Below, piece by piece: positions 1 to 11,750 of a DNA stretch of 64,000 nucleotides (positions within the stretch are counted from its first letter, which is position 1; the number at the start of each line of letters is the position of its first letter). The notes beneath the pieces are model-generated. The model did not search any database. It saw only the letters and a program-made list of their open reading frames with translations, and was not told the origin of the DNA. The stretch is taken from positions 60,285,903-60,349,902 of the forward strand of contig OW679197.1 in NCBI GenBank assembly GCA_940337035.1. The letters are read 5' to 3'. Both the position numbers and the translations under genes were made by a program. The DNA comes from Agriotes lineatus (taxonomy: Eukaryota; Arthropoda; Insecta; Coleoptera; Elateridae).

Positions 1-2190
1 TGACCTGACTCGTGCTAAGCTGAAAATATTAGCTTCAAAAATCTACTCCAATAAAAGCCAATTTGTTTACATACTAATGGACAACCAACAGATATATTTC
101 TTGTTAGAAAACAATGCTAACGCTCATAATAGCAGATAATCAAACGTAGTGCGCACATAATCATAACATTAACAAACTCGCATATAGCTGCTTCAAACAA
201 CGCCTTTGTGATGACAGCCTATAGAACCTATGCTCAGGTGCAGTCCGCGACTTTTGAACCGCTAATTATATTACAAAATGCAATAATGTTTAGCGAATGC
301 TAGTTACGCAATACCTAAACTTGAACTCCCGCAACTGGCCCCGGAGATGCCTTCGCTATTGCGTCACTCGATAATGCAACCAGTTCCTTTGTTGACGCCT
401 AGGCTCCAAATCGACAAACTGCAATATCTGTATACCTCGCCAGCCAATATTTCAAAGATCTTCTTTGCATGTACTTCTATAAAAATCGTCGAGGTTTGCT
501 GTTGGCTGGCGCTATGCCCCGCTTCAAAACTGGCTTTGGACCTGCGAATCAAACTCACCCTTCGCTCGGCGAAAACTGACTCTCCCAAGCGCCCAGCTCA
601 GATTGACACTCTCCGGAAGAACCGATCGCTTTCGGCACTTAGCGCGGTAGACGCATGCAGATAAGCGAGGGAAATACATAAAACGTAATGGCTCTTTTAA
701 AACTTAACTAATTATAAACAGATAACAGTTAATTCAATAAACAAAAATGTACAAATAGGCTGTATAATAAAATGCTATTCTAAACGCTCAGGCGAGCCAG
801 GTCAAGCCTATTACAAGGTTTATAAATTATGTGATGGCACTGCCCTACTATATTACCTTTCTCCACTTTGAAATGTATCAGAACACAGTATGATCGAATC
901 CTCTAGAAGTCTACAATCTGGACTGTGTAATTGTTTGTATCCGTTAAAATTATATTACTAATGTCAATTCCACAGCCCAGATAAAAGTATTCGATTATAT
1001 GGTATATACACGGTACTGAAAAAAGCACAGACAGTATCAGTTATTTCCCTAAAATGAAGGAAAAATATTGGTAAATAAAATTATGCACTCTCGGACATTT
1101 GCTAGTACCATAAAAAAATCTGGATAAAAATTAAACGAATGCAGACGATGTATTTCATTATACATATTTGCTACACTGCACTACACCATTACCTTTATCG
1201 AACAATAGTAAAGTACTGATACTAATTTTCATAATTCAGTCATGTGCTTACTGCAGATACGAAGCCAATCACACAAAACAAAAGTTTCTTTAAAAAGAAC
1301 CGTTGCAGCACACGTGGATCCTGCACAGATATTAGCGGCACGGCCCGGGCTGTCCATAATTGATTTGCGAAGGGCAAAGCACGCTCCCAAACCGCAAGGA
1401 CGTGCCGAAACGATTGAGCCGATATAATCTGCAATAACGCTCATTTAAATCGAAATTTGAACTGACTTGTAGAACAAGGGCAATTACGCCAAGCGGGGGA
1501 AATGGAGTGAAAATTAAATTCACCTTCTCATTCTGACTCCTCTGATTTCAATTAAGCCAATCCTAATAAAACCGCTTCAAATCGATATTGCTGCAATAAT
1601 TCAATTTTTGGCGATAACGAGTTTTGGCTGGAGGTTGTTACGAGTAACAGCGCTCAAAACGCCGGATAAGTTCCTGTTTATTTCCACACCATCACCGTTT
1701 TCGTGTGTTTGCTCCGTAATCGAAGAATTATTTAGATATTGGGACATTTCTAATTTAGTGCTGTACGAACTTGCATAAGAAAAGTTTTTCCACTTAACAT
1801 ATATTTCACTTTATATTTATGTTAGTGTTTATTTTTGTGTTTATATCTGTGTTTATATTTATATATATGTTTATTTATATGTTAGCTTCATATCTTGGTT
1901 TATGTTTTATGCTCGTACGTGTGCTTATACTTAAACAGGAAAGTCCATTTACGACACCTAACCAACCTTCAATCACTAGAAAAGCAAAAGCGCATGCTAA
2001 CTCGATGAGTGTAAACCACGCCAGAGGCGAAACCTGCTTGCAATGATAAGGGATAGAAGAGAAAAATGTTTCCTTTTTTTCTTAGTACACGTATTTACAA
2101 TCTTTAACTTAAGACCATAATTTATTATATAATTTTGCTCAGATATAGCTTGTACAATATCAATATGTTCTTGTTTACGTAATAATTCTC
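1..2190. other. AT-rich non-coding stretch, no gene recognised
   Basis: No coding region I can support lies here. Short open frames near 350-660 and 1,230-1,520 occur in slightly GC-richer patches but match nothing I recognise and overlap on both strands. Positions 1,810-1,890 are a low-complexity run of TTTAT/TTTGTGTTTAT-like units. Confidence 0.5.
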
Positions 2191-2191
2191 T

Positions 2192-2536
2192 ATGCTGATT
2201 ATTATTGGCCTGTCGTTTTCTAATTCAGATGTATTTACACTTACATCCATGACCGGCCTAGCACTAAGAGATATAGGACACGAAGTCAAGAAAGAAGAAA
2301 TACTTAGGTACGAATCCAAGGCGTTGCAAGATGGGTACGAAATAGAAGACGAGCATGGAGGCAGCACGTACACAGGATGGAAGATAGCAATTATTGAGAA
2401 ACCGCACGCAAAGAGGCCGCGTGGCAGACCACCAAAAGTATGGAAAGACGGCTGGGACATCAACGTCGCAGGACAATTAATAATGAAAGTTAGGAACCAA
2501 CAGGGAGAAGCTCTGCAAGAATAAGAAGAAGATGTA
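2192..2536 (+). pseudogene. LINE 3' fragment: C-terminal tail of an RTE-like reverse transcriptase ORF
   Basis: The plus-strand frame from 2,192 to 2,524 ends in a basic segment with RPRGRPPKVWKDGW, then a helical tail and a stop. A GRPP-x-W-x-D block near the C-terminus followed by such a tail is common to RTE-class and related APE-type non-LTR retrotransposon proteins. The stop is followed at once by AATAAGAAGAAGA, the same kind of 3' tail seen at the LINE ends near 30,262 and 22,114. No catalytic domain is present, so this is a heavily 5'-truncated copy. The upstream boundary is uncertain, and the first 15-20 residues may not belong to the element. Confidence 0.5.
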
Positions 2537-2799
2537 CGAAGACCTTTTTTATGTTCCCGGACTAAGCATGAAAGTAAGCATGTATTATACCCAATTTTTT
2601 TTTCAACATAGTCCCATTGCTTAAAAATGCAAGTATTGGAACGTTTTAATAACAACTGTAGACTTTCATCAACATAATCTTTTGATTTTGTGTTTGAATT
2701 ATGCTCTACAGCTGCTGTGAGTTTGTTATCGTCTTCGAATTTGTTTCTTTCAAGGTTGATACCAGCCAGTATGTTTGATAATACAACAATGCATGGCAA
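2530..2799 (-). other. Unrecognised open frame (about 90 codons)
   Basis: A minus-strand frame starts with Met at 2,799 and runs into the antisense of the LINE fragment. Its first 90 or so residues are mostly charged and polar and match no family I can name. It could be a transposon or exon scrap, or chance. Confidence 0.15.
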
Positions 2800-3342
2800 T
2801 CTCCATGAGCTGACCCATCATAAAAGCAACAGTGCCCTGTAACACCGAGGAATTTGCGAATTAAGCAGATTCGTTTGGCCAGGGCGTTCGGGCCGTAAAT
2901 TCCTCAGAAGCCGGCAATTAAGTAAATCGTCCCACCCGCGCCATCATCGAAAGACGGCAATTAGGAACTCTTGTCGCACACCACTAAGGAAAATAAAAAC
3001 CGCTAAAGCTAATCTATCCCGGCACACGTACAAAAGAACAAAAAAAAAGAACGCACCGCAAATTCAGCATAAAATTCGCCGGGCCTCCTAATAAAAGCTG
3101 AAAACCCCGACTGATTCAGAATTCCGCAACCATACAGTTTACAAGACTTCGGCAAGACCATAAACAGCCTCAAAAGCCGGGGCTGTCAGAAAAGGCGGTC
3201 GACAACTGTGTACTTACATGGAATCATTACATTTGGAGAATACAAAATTTTTAATTATTAATTTAAATAATTAGCGTTGCCTCGCCACGTGGGAGCTGTC
3301 TACATTTGCAGAAAAAAATAGAAAAAACAATAGGCACCCTAA
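2800..3342. other. Non-coding, nothing recognised
   Basis: Mixed-composition DNA. I see no open frame of note, no tandem repeat and no RNA gene. Confidence 0.4.
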
Positions 3343-3852
3343 GGGCAATTTCACACCACACCCGTCAAGTCCAGTCACGTCCAGTCAAGTCTGACGCTGT
3401 AGGATTTGGCAGACTGTGATATTATTGCAATAACCAGCAATTGTGGAATTCTCTTTCACGTCGTGACCGATCCGGATTCAACCGGTGCCAGTCTAGCCCA
3501 GTCCGTGGTGGATTTTGGTTATAACAATACGCCGTGCCGTGCATTTATTTGTTATTACAATAAAGATCGAACATTTAATCTTATTGGTGCAAGGCAACGA
3601 AGAAAGTTATAAATCCAGACATCCAAAACACCGGGATAAGTGATTGTATAGCTGATAGCTGGTATTCGGCGAAAATTTCTTTGTTGCCTTTTAATTCTTA
3701 GTTTTGCATCCGACATAATACTATTAAAGCAGGAACGTCCATCTTTACTGAAATAAAAGCACAAACTAACAAACTTTCTTCGCAAAAGATGCGTTTGGTG
3801 TGAAAGCGTTGTCTGCTTAGACTTGACTTGACGGGTTTGGTCTAAAATTGCC
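3343..3852. mobile_element. Candidate non-autonomous DNA transposon (Harbinger-like TIRs)
   Basis: The left end reads GGGCAATTTCACACCACACC then CGTCAAGTC; the right end, reverse-complemented, reads GGCAATTTTAGACCAAACC then CGTCAAGTC. This gives an imperfect inverted repeat of about 28 bp. GTCAAGTC-like units are repeated just inside both ends (3,361-3,391 and 3,818-3,833). The outer flanks are TAA on the left and TTA on the right, close to the 3-bp TWA duplication of PIF/Harbinger elements but not identical. The interior of about 450 bp has no recognisable transposase. A second partial copy of the TIR motif near 3,791-3,805 may reflect nesting. Confidence 0.45.
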
Positions 3853-6800
3853 TTAACGACGCCGAACAAGGAAAGAAAATCGAGCGCGCCCCCAAAAAGA
3901 CGCAGATTTACACTGGACAAAAAGGGGACACTGCAGAATCCGTCCTGGACAGTGCTGCAACCCACGATACTTGGTGTAGCCTCGGTAGCCAGTGTTGATG
4001 CTGATGCTGCCAAAGATTCGCCTGACGCTGCGCTACGTAAAACATGACAACACTCAACGGGGGCATTGTTTATGTTTAGTGTCAAACTAATATTTGTAAT
4101 TTTCGACTAACAACCATGGCTCAGGAGCTCCTCGAGGGTGAATCGGATAGTACTAGTGCCTCTCTGAGAATATAGTATTTTATTTTCTGCGGTCCAGTGT
4201 TGGAGTCCCGACTCATAGAAACGCAGAAAAGCGTAACTAAACCATAGGTGCTGAATATAACATGCTACGTGGTTCAGTTTCAGGGTTGTTCTGGTACTCG
4301 TAATCAGGTGTTCAACCAACAAGCCACGAACACGATCTAAAGAACGGTTTCAAGGCACTATATTGCTGTGGTTTGGTCTAAGGTAAATATAAATTAGCTA
4401 ATGATATCAGATCAGCAATTATTATTTATAAATTACAGATTTGAACTGAGTAAAATCAGATTGTTGTATTTTTACTTTATTAAAATAAAATAGTATTACG
4501 CCGTCTTTTGTATTTTACCTGTCTGAAATTCAAATCTCAAAACGCTAGCTCGGTAGACACTTAAACTCAAACTCGAAGGGTTGGATTCCTGATAATTTGT
4601 GAAAAATTTCACCTTAAAGTGGGTACGCCACTGTGCGTCCAAAATATTTTTAAAATACGCAGTCGCAAATATGAGTGCTGCTGTCAATTACACAAAGTGG
4701 TTTGTTTACTTGCAGTAAACGTTTTTGACTTGGAAATTCAAAATTGTGAACAAACTACAGGTATTTATTTGAATTCTAGTACTTCGGCGGTTCTAATCTC
4801 TTTTGTTTTAGCGATTAGTTTGTCTATGACGTCAAACCGAAGCGGCTTGGATAATAGCGATTGTTAATCTTTCACCTAACCTCACGATTGGATTCCCGAT
4901 AATATTGGGAAAATGCTTTATCTGGAGGCTTGAATAGGCCTGCTTCTTATTCGACACGGCAAGGCGCTGCTTGTACATAAATCCCCGGCTCCTCACACTG
5001 TTAATAAACTTTTTACAGTACCTTAAAGTTTTCAGATGGTACCGTTCATTCCTCGGACGGGGCCCCAAAATGAATCTTCTCACGGAGTCGCTACTCTCGG
5101 TGTTTATGTTGCTGGCCGTTGTCCTACAGCTCCGCGTGATGCGTCTCAGTAGTCAGCTCTGGTCCTGGATCCTTTATTCAGCTGATATCGGCCTTCGTAA
5201 AATTGAAGTGGTCACCGACCCAGCTTCAGAAGCTTCTTGCGGCAAATAATTTTCTTGTTGGGGAAAATGTTATCCACATTCCCACAGGTACTCTGACGAT
5301 TGCTCTACACACTGGTATGCTTTTTATTATAATATTTAATGTTTAAGTAGGTAAATTCTTTATTTTAATAAAAGCACCAAAACTGCTTGTCACAAAATTA
5401 ATTTATTCAACCGTTATCTCCTCGCGTCTTTTTTAAACAATATCTAATCTAACTATAAAAACGGACATTAAACAAGTTCAATTGACTTACATATAAAATT
5501 AAACTTTCTTATAATTACTTAAATCTAAACAATTGTCCACATTTTTTTATTGCGCCACTACACGTTTTATTAATCGCGTTGCATGTTCACTGGCGTATTT
5601 ACATTATTAGTTTTTCGTTCACTTCCTTCATAATTGTTCTCTGGTTTCCAACTGTCTTCCTTTCGCTCTTTTTCTGTCCTGTTTAGGTGTTTGCTTTTCC
5701 ACAAGTTTTATAATGTCTTGTTAGTTTCTCACAATTGCTATTTTATGCCAGCCTTAATTGCTCGTTGCAACATTATTATTTTTCTAGCTTATACCTTTTA
5801 GAATTGTTCACAAAGTGTACTAATTAGCTGAATTGAACTCTACGCTTCATAACCTGCACATTGCAAACCCCTTTGTGATTGTTTAATTTGGTTTGGCTAT
5901 TCATTCTGCCCAAACCTAATAATTAATTAATAATAAATGACTTCAACCCTGTGAAAAGCAAGTTGCCTCCTTTGCGTTCCTTAATCATTTCATTTCTTTT
6001 ACTCCAAGCATCTCGTTTTCAATGCATTTACTGAATGGCATTTAACCAGTAACAAAATACCGTTATATCTAACTAAATGGGACCTAACATACTCTTCTTA
6101 TGATTTCCAGGTTAGAAATACTTAATAATATTCGTTCAAGTACTCTACTAAATTTTCTTCTATACATTTTCTTTGATATTCGTAAATTATTATACACGTA
6201 ACTAACTGCAATGGAGAACTGAGCTGAACCTATTTATTAAATATGTAAGTTAGTGTATATTGGAAATTGCATATTGCAAACTTGAGAAATTGGTCCATTT
6301 TTATTTTTATATCTGTTTCAATATACCAAACGTTGCCATTTTATATTTACATTAGAACAGTATAAGTTATTCAGACCTGATATAAATTTTATTCTAAGCT
6401 GAAAGCAACTCAGATGGCAATAGCGAAGCTATTTGAACGGAAAGCACCCTACGGATCTTGACGGAAGCCTGCGAGAAACAGAGAACCTGGCAAATATCCG
6501 AATATTACGGAAATTAAAATTTAGGGATAAAACGAAACGAATTTCGAGCAGCTAATAGATTTCAGTACGTGTTCGCTTTCCTTCATATAATAAAGAATCA
6601 CGGTTTACCTCAGTTTGACCTTCCATGGCTTTTAAGAATATAAAAACTTGTTATCAGACTATTGAAGGACCTTAACATAGGTCACAAATTTTCCACATCA
6701 ATTCAAAAGGAACGCAAAATAATTAGAAGAGTAAATATTACGTCAAATTAAGAACGTCAGCCCCAAATCAGGCCTCTGTTTAAGCACATAATAATACCAA

Positions 6801-9621
6801 ATTAATTCTGACGCTACTGCATAAAGTCTCGACATGTGAGAAACATGCAATTTCCAAATATCTTGCTACGTTTATGTGAAGATAATTAGTTAGTGACATT
6901 ACGAAGTTGACCCCAATGCGCAAGCAGCAAAACATTTAGCACACTAACTATCCAAATGATTTTTTAATTATGCGCATTTGCTGGAGCTGCCCGCCGACCA
7001 CACAAACAGGAAGAAGCAATTTTGAACGGCTACAGCAACTAACGTACCGTATTTATCCAATGTTTCCAGGTAATTGCAGCAATAATGTATTAGTTTTTGT
7101 ATCATCGGCGAGTTGGTTCTCTTCTAGTTAGTTTCAACATTAAGTCAGGCTAGAACGTATAATTTAATGGTTGAGACGCTTTTTATCGTTTGTCCTTTGA
7201 CGGGAAATTAATTAAAATAATTGACCTTGGGTAATTGATTACATTTTGAAATTAACTAAAACCTACCGTAGTGTGAAAGGACAAAGTAACCTTCGGAGAG
7301 GGACATTAAAATTTTGTTACTGTTACGTTTAATAGTAAGCAAAAAATCGGAAGAAACAGACAAATTGCTATTGCAAGAATATAAACCTGTTATAAGAACT
7401 ACAATATCGTAATTAGTGGAAGAGTATGATTTCATTAAAATACATAATAAAATTAATTAGAAACTCTACATGCAAAAGGGCTTTGCCAAACCTTCTTTAT
7501 TATCACACCATGTGGTAAATAAAAGTGCAATATTCAAGACGGCAGCTAATGTGGCGGCTTTGATGAAAGCCGAAGAGGAATTATAAAATTGCCACAACAA
7601 TTAATTTATGAAAACAGAACTTATGGACTTCGGAGTCAATGAACACAAAGCGAAGTATAAACTATGAAGTAGTATCAGTTCCGAAAATTTGATAATAACA
7701 AGAGTAAATGATAGACCTGGAGCAGGATACACAAGAAGAGAAAAGAAACGCATCCCAGATGAGAAGAACTACAAACATTAAACTTAAATAACCTGGTTAA
7801 TGACCTGCCGATAGCAATAGTATGGACACATGAAAATAAGAGACACAAAAAGATTATCAAACACTTTTCTTAGCTATCAAGTGAAAGATCAAGAAATGGC
7901 TGAAATACTAAAGAAAATATCAAAAAAAGCTGAAGAGTATACATTATTACATACATACATAATCGGTTCCTCTTCTACCTTAGGGTATAGACGTGTAAGC
8001 TGAAGATTAAAGAAGAAAAACCGCGGTAGTTACCCAACAAATTGAGATGGATACAAAATATCCAAAATTTGCAACAAGATTCCAAAACCAAAACGCGACC
8101 TCCACAAGTTCTGAAGGAATCTATGAGTATTGGTATTCTCTAGGATGTAAACACCAAATCTTGATCGTGGCCTTAGTAGCCTTGATTGTGAATTGGTATG
8201 AAAAACACTAATAGGTAGCCTTTTATAAACAATAGAGGTTGCCTTTGTCTCGCCTAACTGATTTTCCATAGCAATGAAGAGAATTGGCTTACATATGAAG
8301 TACTAAATTCTAAATAATAATTATTATTCTGTTTGCAGTATCCATTAAACCTGTAAATTAATAGTCACTAAATAGCAAACCACTTAGGGACTAATATTCG
8401 TTATAGCAGAAATATGAAAGCCTATATTGGTTACAGTATTCTTCTTATTATTCTACCTACTCAAGCTAGCATGTAAATTGATACCAAAGTTTTGATAATC
8501 GAGTAATTAATTTCCAAATTATTACGAAATTATGCGAGCACATTCCAAGGCCGACTAGCAATGAGATAACATAAACAAGAAATTAACATGTATTGCTTAA
8601 GCAAGACAGAGATAAACCTGCTAGCAAATATGTCACCTGAACATGCCTACTAAAATATTTTTTTCGTATGGTCATCTCTTTCTTACTTAAGCATTATATT
8701 TTGTTGTTCATGTTATCTTATTGCTGTTATATATAATTATGACCCCATCAGCATATAAAATATTATTACTAACTTAAAGATCACAGATTCTCCAGCACTG
8801 GTCAACGAAATCATAAACACGAGAAACAAATAAATGTATAGTTACAATTGGAATTATACTAAATGGGCAAACTACATTGTTAAACATTCAATAATGAACG
8901 TCATTATCAGAGCAATTAAAGCTCCAATTGAGCCTCTAGAGTTCTCATCGGAAGCGTTAGCCCTTCAATGCAACAGCACAACGAAAACGCAACGTATGAA
9001 GGCAAAGCAATTGCAACATTTACATCGGCAAAAGATGACGTTCTAGAAAATCTTAAGGACTTCAATCGAAAACGCTGGCATTTGGCTCAGCAATAAAATC
9101 TCGACAAAAGAAACAAGAGTAAGCCTTAAGAGGATTTGAGGAATCCTCATCGAAAAAATTTCACTTTTTACAAATTGCAAATTATTATAATAGCTACGTT
9201 CACGACCAAATAGCTGTCCCGTGACGATGCTCCCATGGAGTGCGCATCTAGGCTGTCTACTAATATACAATTTTAAAGTTCCAGGAAAATTCCAGGAATT
9301 CAAGGACCACTTTTGTAAAATTCCAGGTGTTTCACACTACTCAGCCATACTTTTGTTAGCTTCACGCACGTTGTGGTTGTCAACTTGTCATGAAAAGACA
9401 GAACATTACACCAGAAACGCCATGAGCCTGCTTTGGGTCTTGTTAAGTCACACGATAGCTGCTTGACATAAATTGAACTTACTAATATTACCTACGACGC
9501 CAATACTTTTATATCTTTTTACGTCTTACGCGTAAGATGTAAACGAGAAAAATGGTGAATGTGAATCACGTGATTTTTTAAATTTCATACTTTACGGGTC
9601 ACATTTTTTCAAATGCGAACT
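3853..9621. other. 5.8 kb AT-rich stretch without a recognisable gene
   Basis: No open frame here looks like a known protein, and most are under 95 codons and overlap in several frames. Two related segments near 4,580-4,614 and 4,884-4,919 share a GGATTCC(C/T)GATAAT core. A TTCCAGG motif occurs three times between 9,279 and 9,333. I found no RNA gene. Confidence 0.45.
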
Positions 9622-9950
9622 AGTTAAGTTGCCAATCGTGGACTTAACGAAAAAAAACTTTATTTATTTTACTACACAAAAGCTTTAATTAATGTAGGAG
9701 TTACAAATTTAAACAGAGTAACGTTCTACAGGACACAAATCTATGAACGAACTCGAACAGGCTAATTTGAACTAACTCTAAAAACATACAACAGCAATAT
9801 TTATAACATTTCTTATCTAAGGATGGAAATTACTGGTTTCAATTGACGTCATTGGGATTTCAGAGAATACAGCACATGACACGTTATCAGGGATGACACA
9901 TTATATCAATAGCACATGACTCGTTATCAGAGATGACACATTACATTACT
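9622..9950 (-). repeat. 3' LTR of errantivirus-like element 1
   Basis: A 329-bp direct repeat of 17,030-17,357. On the plus strand it begins AGTTAAGTTGCCAATCG and ends CACATTACATTACT. Differences from the 5' copy are a few substitutions and one 1-bp indel in an A run. Confidence 0.95.
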
Positions 9951-9959
9951 CCTCCCCTC
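9951..9959 (-). promoter_or_regulatory. Polypurine tract of element 1
   Basis: Read on the minus strand, the bases just upstream of the 3' LTR are GAGGGGAGG. This is the plus-strand DNA priming site expected at this position in Ty3/gypsy elements. Confidence 0.8.
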
Positions 9960-9985
9960 ATAAGACAATTCAAAGCATTTGAATT

Positions 9986-11750
9986 TCACGTTTTGATTTC
10001 TAAGAACTCAAAAGGTTTAGGAATATCATCGTTAAATACTTTTGATTTTATATATGCCATGAATTTATCTTGTAAGGCTTGGCGTTTACAATAGATATAC
10101 AATAACAAACTTAATATTACTATGACAATTATACTTATCATTATAATCGTGGTTACAGAAATATAATGCAAATCTGTTACATTGGCAGGTTCAAGTATTT
10201 TCTGTATTTCTCCAAGTTGTGATTGGTCTTTAATTAATTCTTTAATATTGATCGGTGTTAGATCTAAACTAGCTATTTGAGTGTGTTTATCACTATCTAT
10301 ATTTAATGTATCAATATTAGGTACTTGTAATTTTACAGTTTTTGTGGAAGAAGTTCTAATTTGGAATAATAGGGTATCATGATCAATAATTGCCGTGCAA
10401 TCTGGTGTAAGATGAATTAAATTTGTTTTTGTTAATATCTTTCTTGAATTAATGTCTAAACACTTAATATCAATAGTTACCTTTTTAGGAGTAGTAATTA
10501 ACCAAGTAGAATCATCAATCTGAGCTATTTTAACTTTTAATAATTTGAACAAGTAAGGAGAACACGTTTTATTAGGGGCAAAAGATAAAAGTTGAGTTTC
10601 ACATAGCTGATTATTAATAAGGGAAAAGTGATATTTTTCCGTACAAAAATATGAATTGGTAGTTACTAATTTGCAATGGTCAAGTTCAACAGGTATTGAA
10701 GTCTCAAGATTGAAGAGTATGGTTTTATAAGTGGGAATAATCATACGATATAAATTGGAATCAATATATATTGGAAATGGTATTAATTGCATGAATTGGT
10801 AAATAGTATCTTTGTGCACTAATGGTATTTCGAAGATAAATGTTATTTTGTTATTAATTTGATAAGTTTTAATTAATATTATAGATTCATAAAGATGAAG
10901 GGTTTTATGATGCACAGGGTAAGGTAAAGAAAGCATCCTGTCTGAATTTTCAGAAAGGTATATAGAGATTTGATTTAGATTAGATAATAGTTCTGCATTA
11001 TCAAGTAGAGACATATGCATTTGTTGGTTTTGTGCAAAGGTAAGAGAAGTTTCTAATTCGAGCCAGGTATTTATAAACATTTGTAGCGAAAATATTGATT
11101 CTGCTAGTACACTTTGAATAGAGAGTGAATTTATATTGTTGGTTATAGCACGATTTTGTACAATTAATTTCTGTAAGTTTTTATTTAAAAGTTCTTGATT
11201 TTTAGTTAAGGTAAATATAGCATTTATGGAATCATTTATTAAATGTGTATGTTGATTTAAAATTTTATTGTGTATATCTCTTGTGGATTGAAGATCCGCA
11301 ATGGCATTCTCGTATTTTTCTCCGTCTTCAGCGTCAAGATTCCCTGTCAGAAATTTGAATACAGTACCGAGTCCATTTATTACTCCGCGTTTTGCTCTGA
11401 TTATATCTGAAGGAAATATTTGATCAATCATGTTATCGATTCTTACTATGTACTGCTGTATCAACAATAGCATGTCATTATGATTTAATTTTGTTTGTTC
11501 TTCGTTTTTAACTGTATAGAAATCACGATCTCTTAATTTAAGAATAGAGTCTAATAAGGAACGTCTAAGGATAGTATAGTTTGTTAATAAGGGTGTGTAA
11601 TCAAATGTCTTTATAATAGTCCAGTCACTTTCTTTAATTTGCGCTTTTCCTAAGTTTTGAGGGTATAGGCCAGGGTTGTCCGATAGATCCTTAATTGTTA
11701 CATCTCCTGTAACTAAGAGGATACTGCAACTGAAGAACCAGATGTAGTAC
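9986..11750 (-). CDS. env: Env glycoprotein of element 1 (baculovirus F-like, errantivirus type)
   Basis: The frame is open from about 11,774 to 9,986, giving roughly 590 codons, with no ATG near its hydrophobic N-terminus (IWFFSCSILLV, around 11,745-11,705). In errantiviruses Env is made from a spliced mRNA. A 3' splice-site-like CTGTTACAG ends at 11,751 and would place the signal-peptide-like stretch at the exon start. A furin-type RAKR site lies about 125 residues in, followed by a glycine-rich, hydrophobic fusion-peptide-like segment and the conserved FLTGNLDAEDGEKY. Long helical regions follow. A single transmembrane helix (rich in I and V, ending LLLYIYCKRQ) precedes a short cytoplasmic tail. 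The N-terminus overlaps the end of pol. No stop or frameshift was found. Membrane fusion function is inferred from the family. Confidence 0.85.

Noticed and set aside
347..664. 105-codon open frame near the left end
   Set aside because: It overlaps an antisense frame, has no recognisable motif and sits in a short GC-richer patch.
3555..4085. 176-codon minus-strand open frame
   Set aside because: It crosses the right end of the candidate Harbinger-like element and shows no family signature.
9221..9466. 81-codon frame with repeated PGKFQEF/IPG words
   Set aside because: The repetition comes from a TTCCAGG DNA repeat, and an antisense frame of similar length overlaps it.
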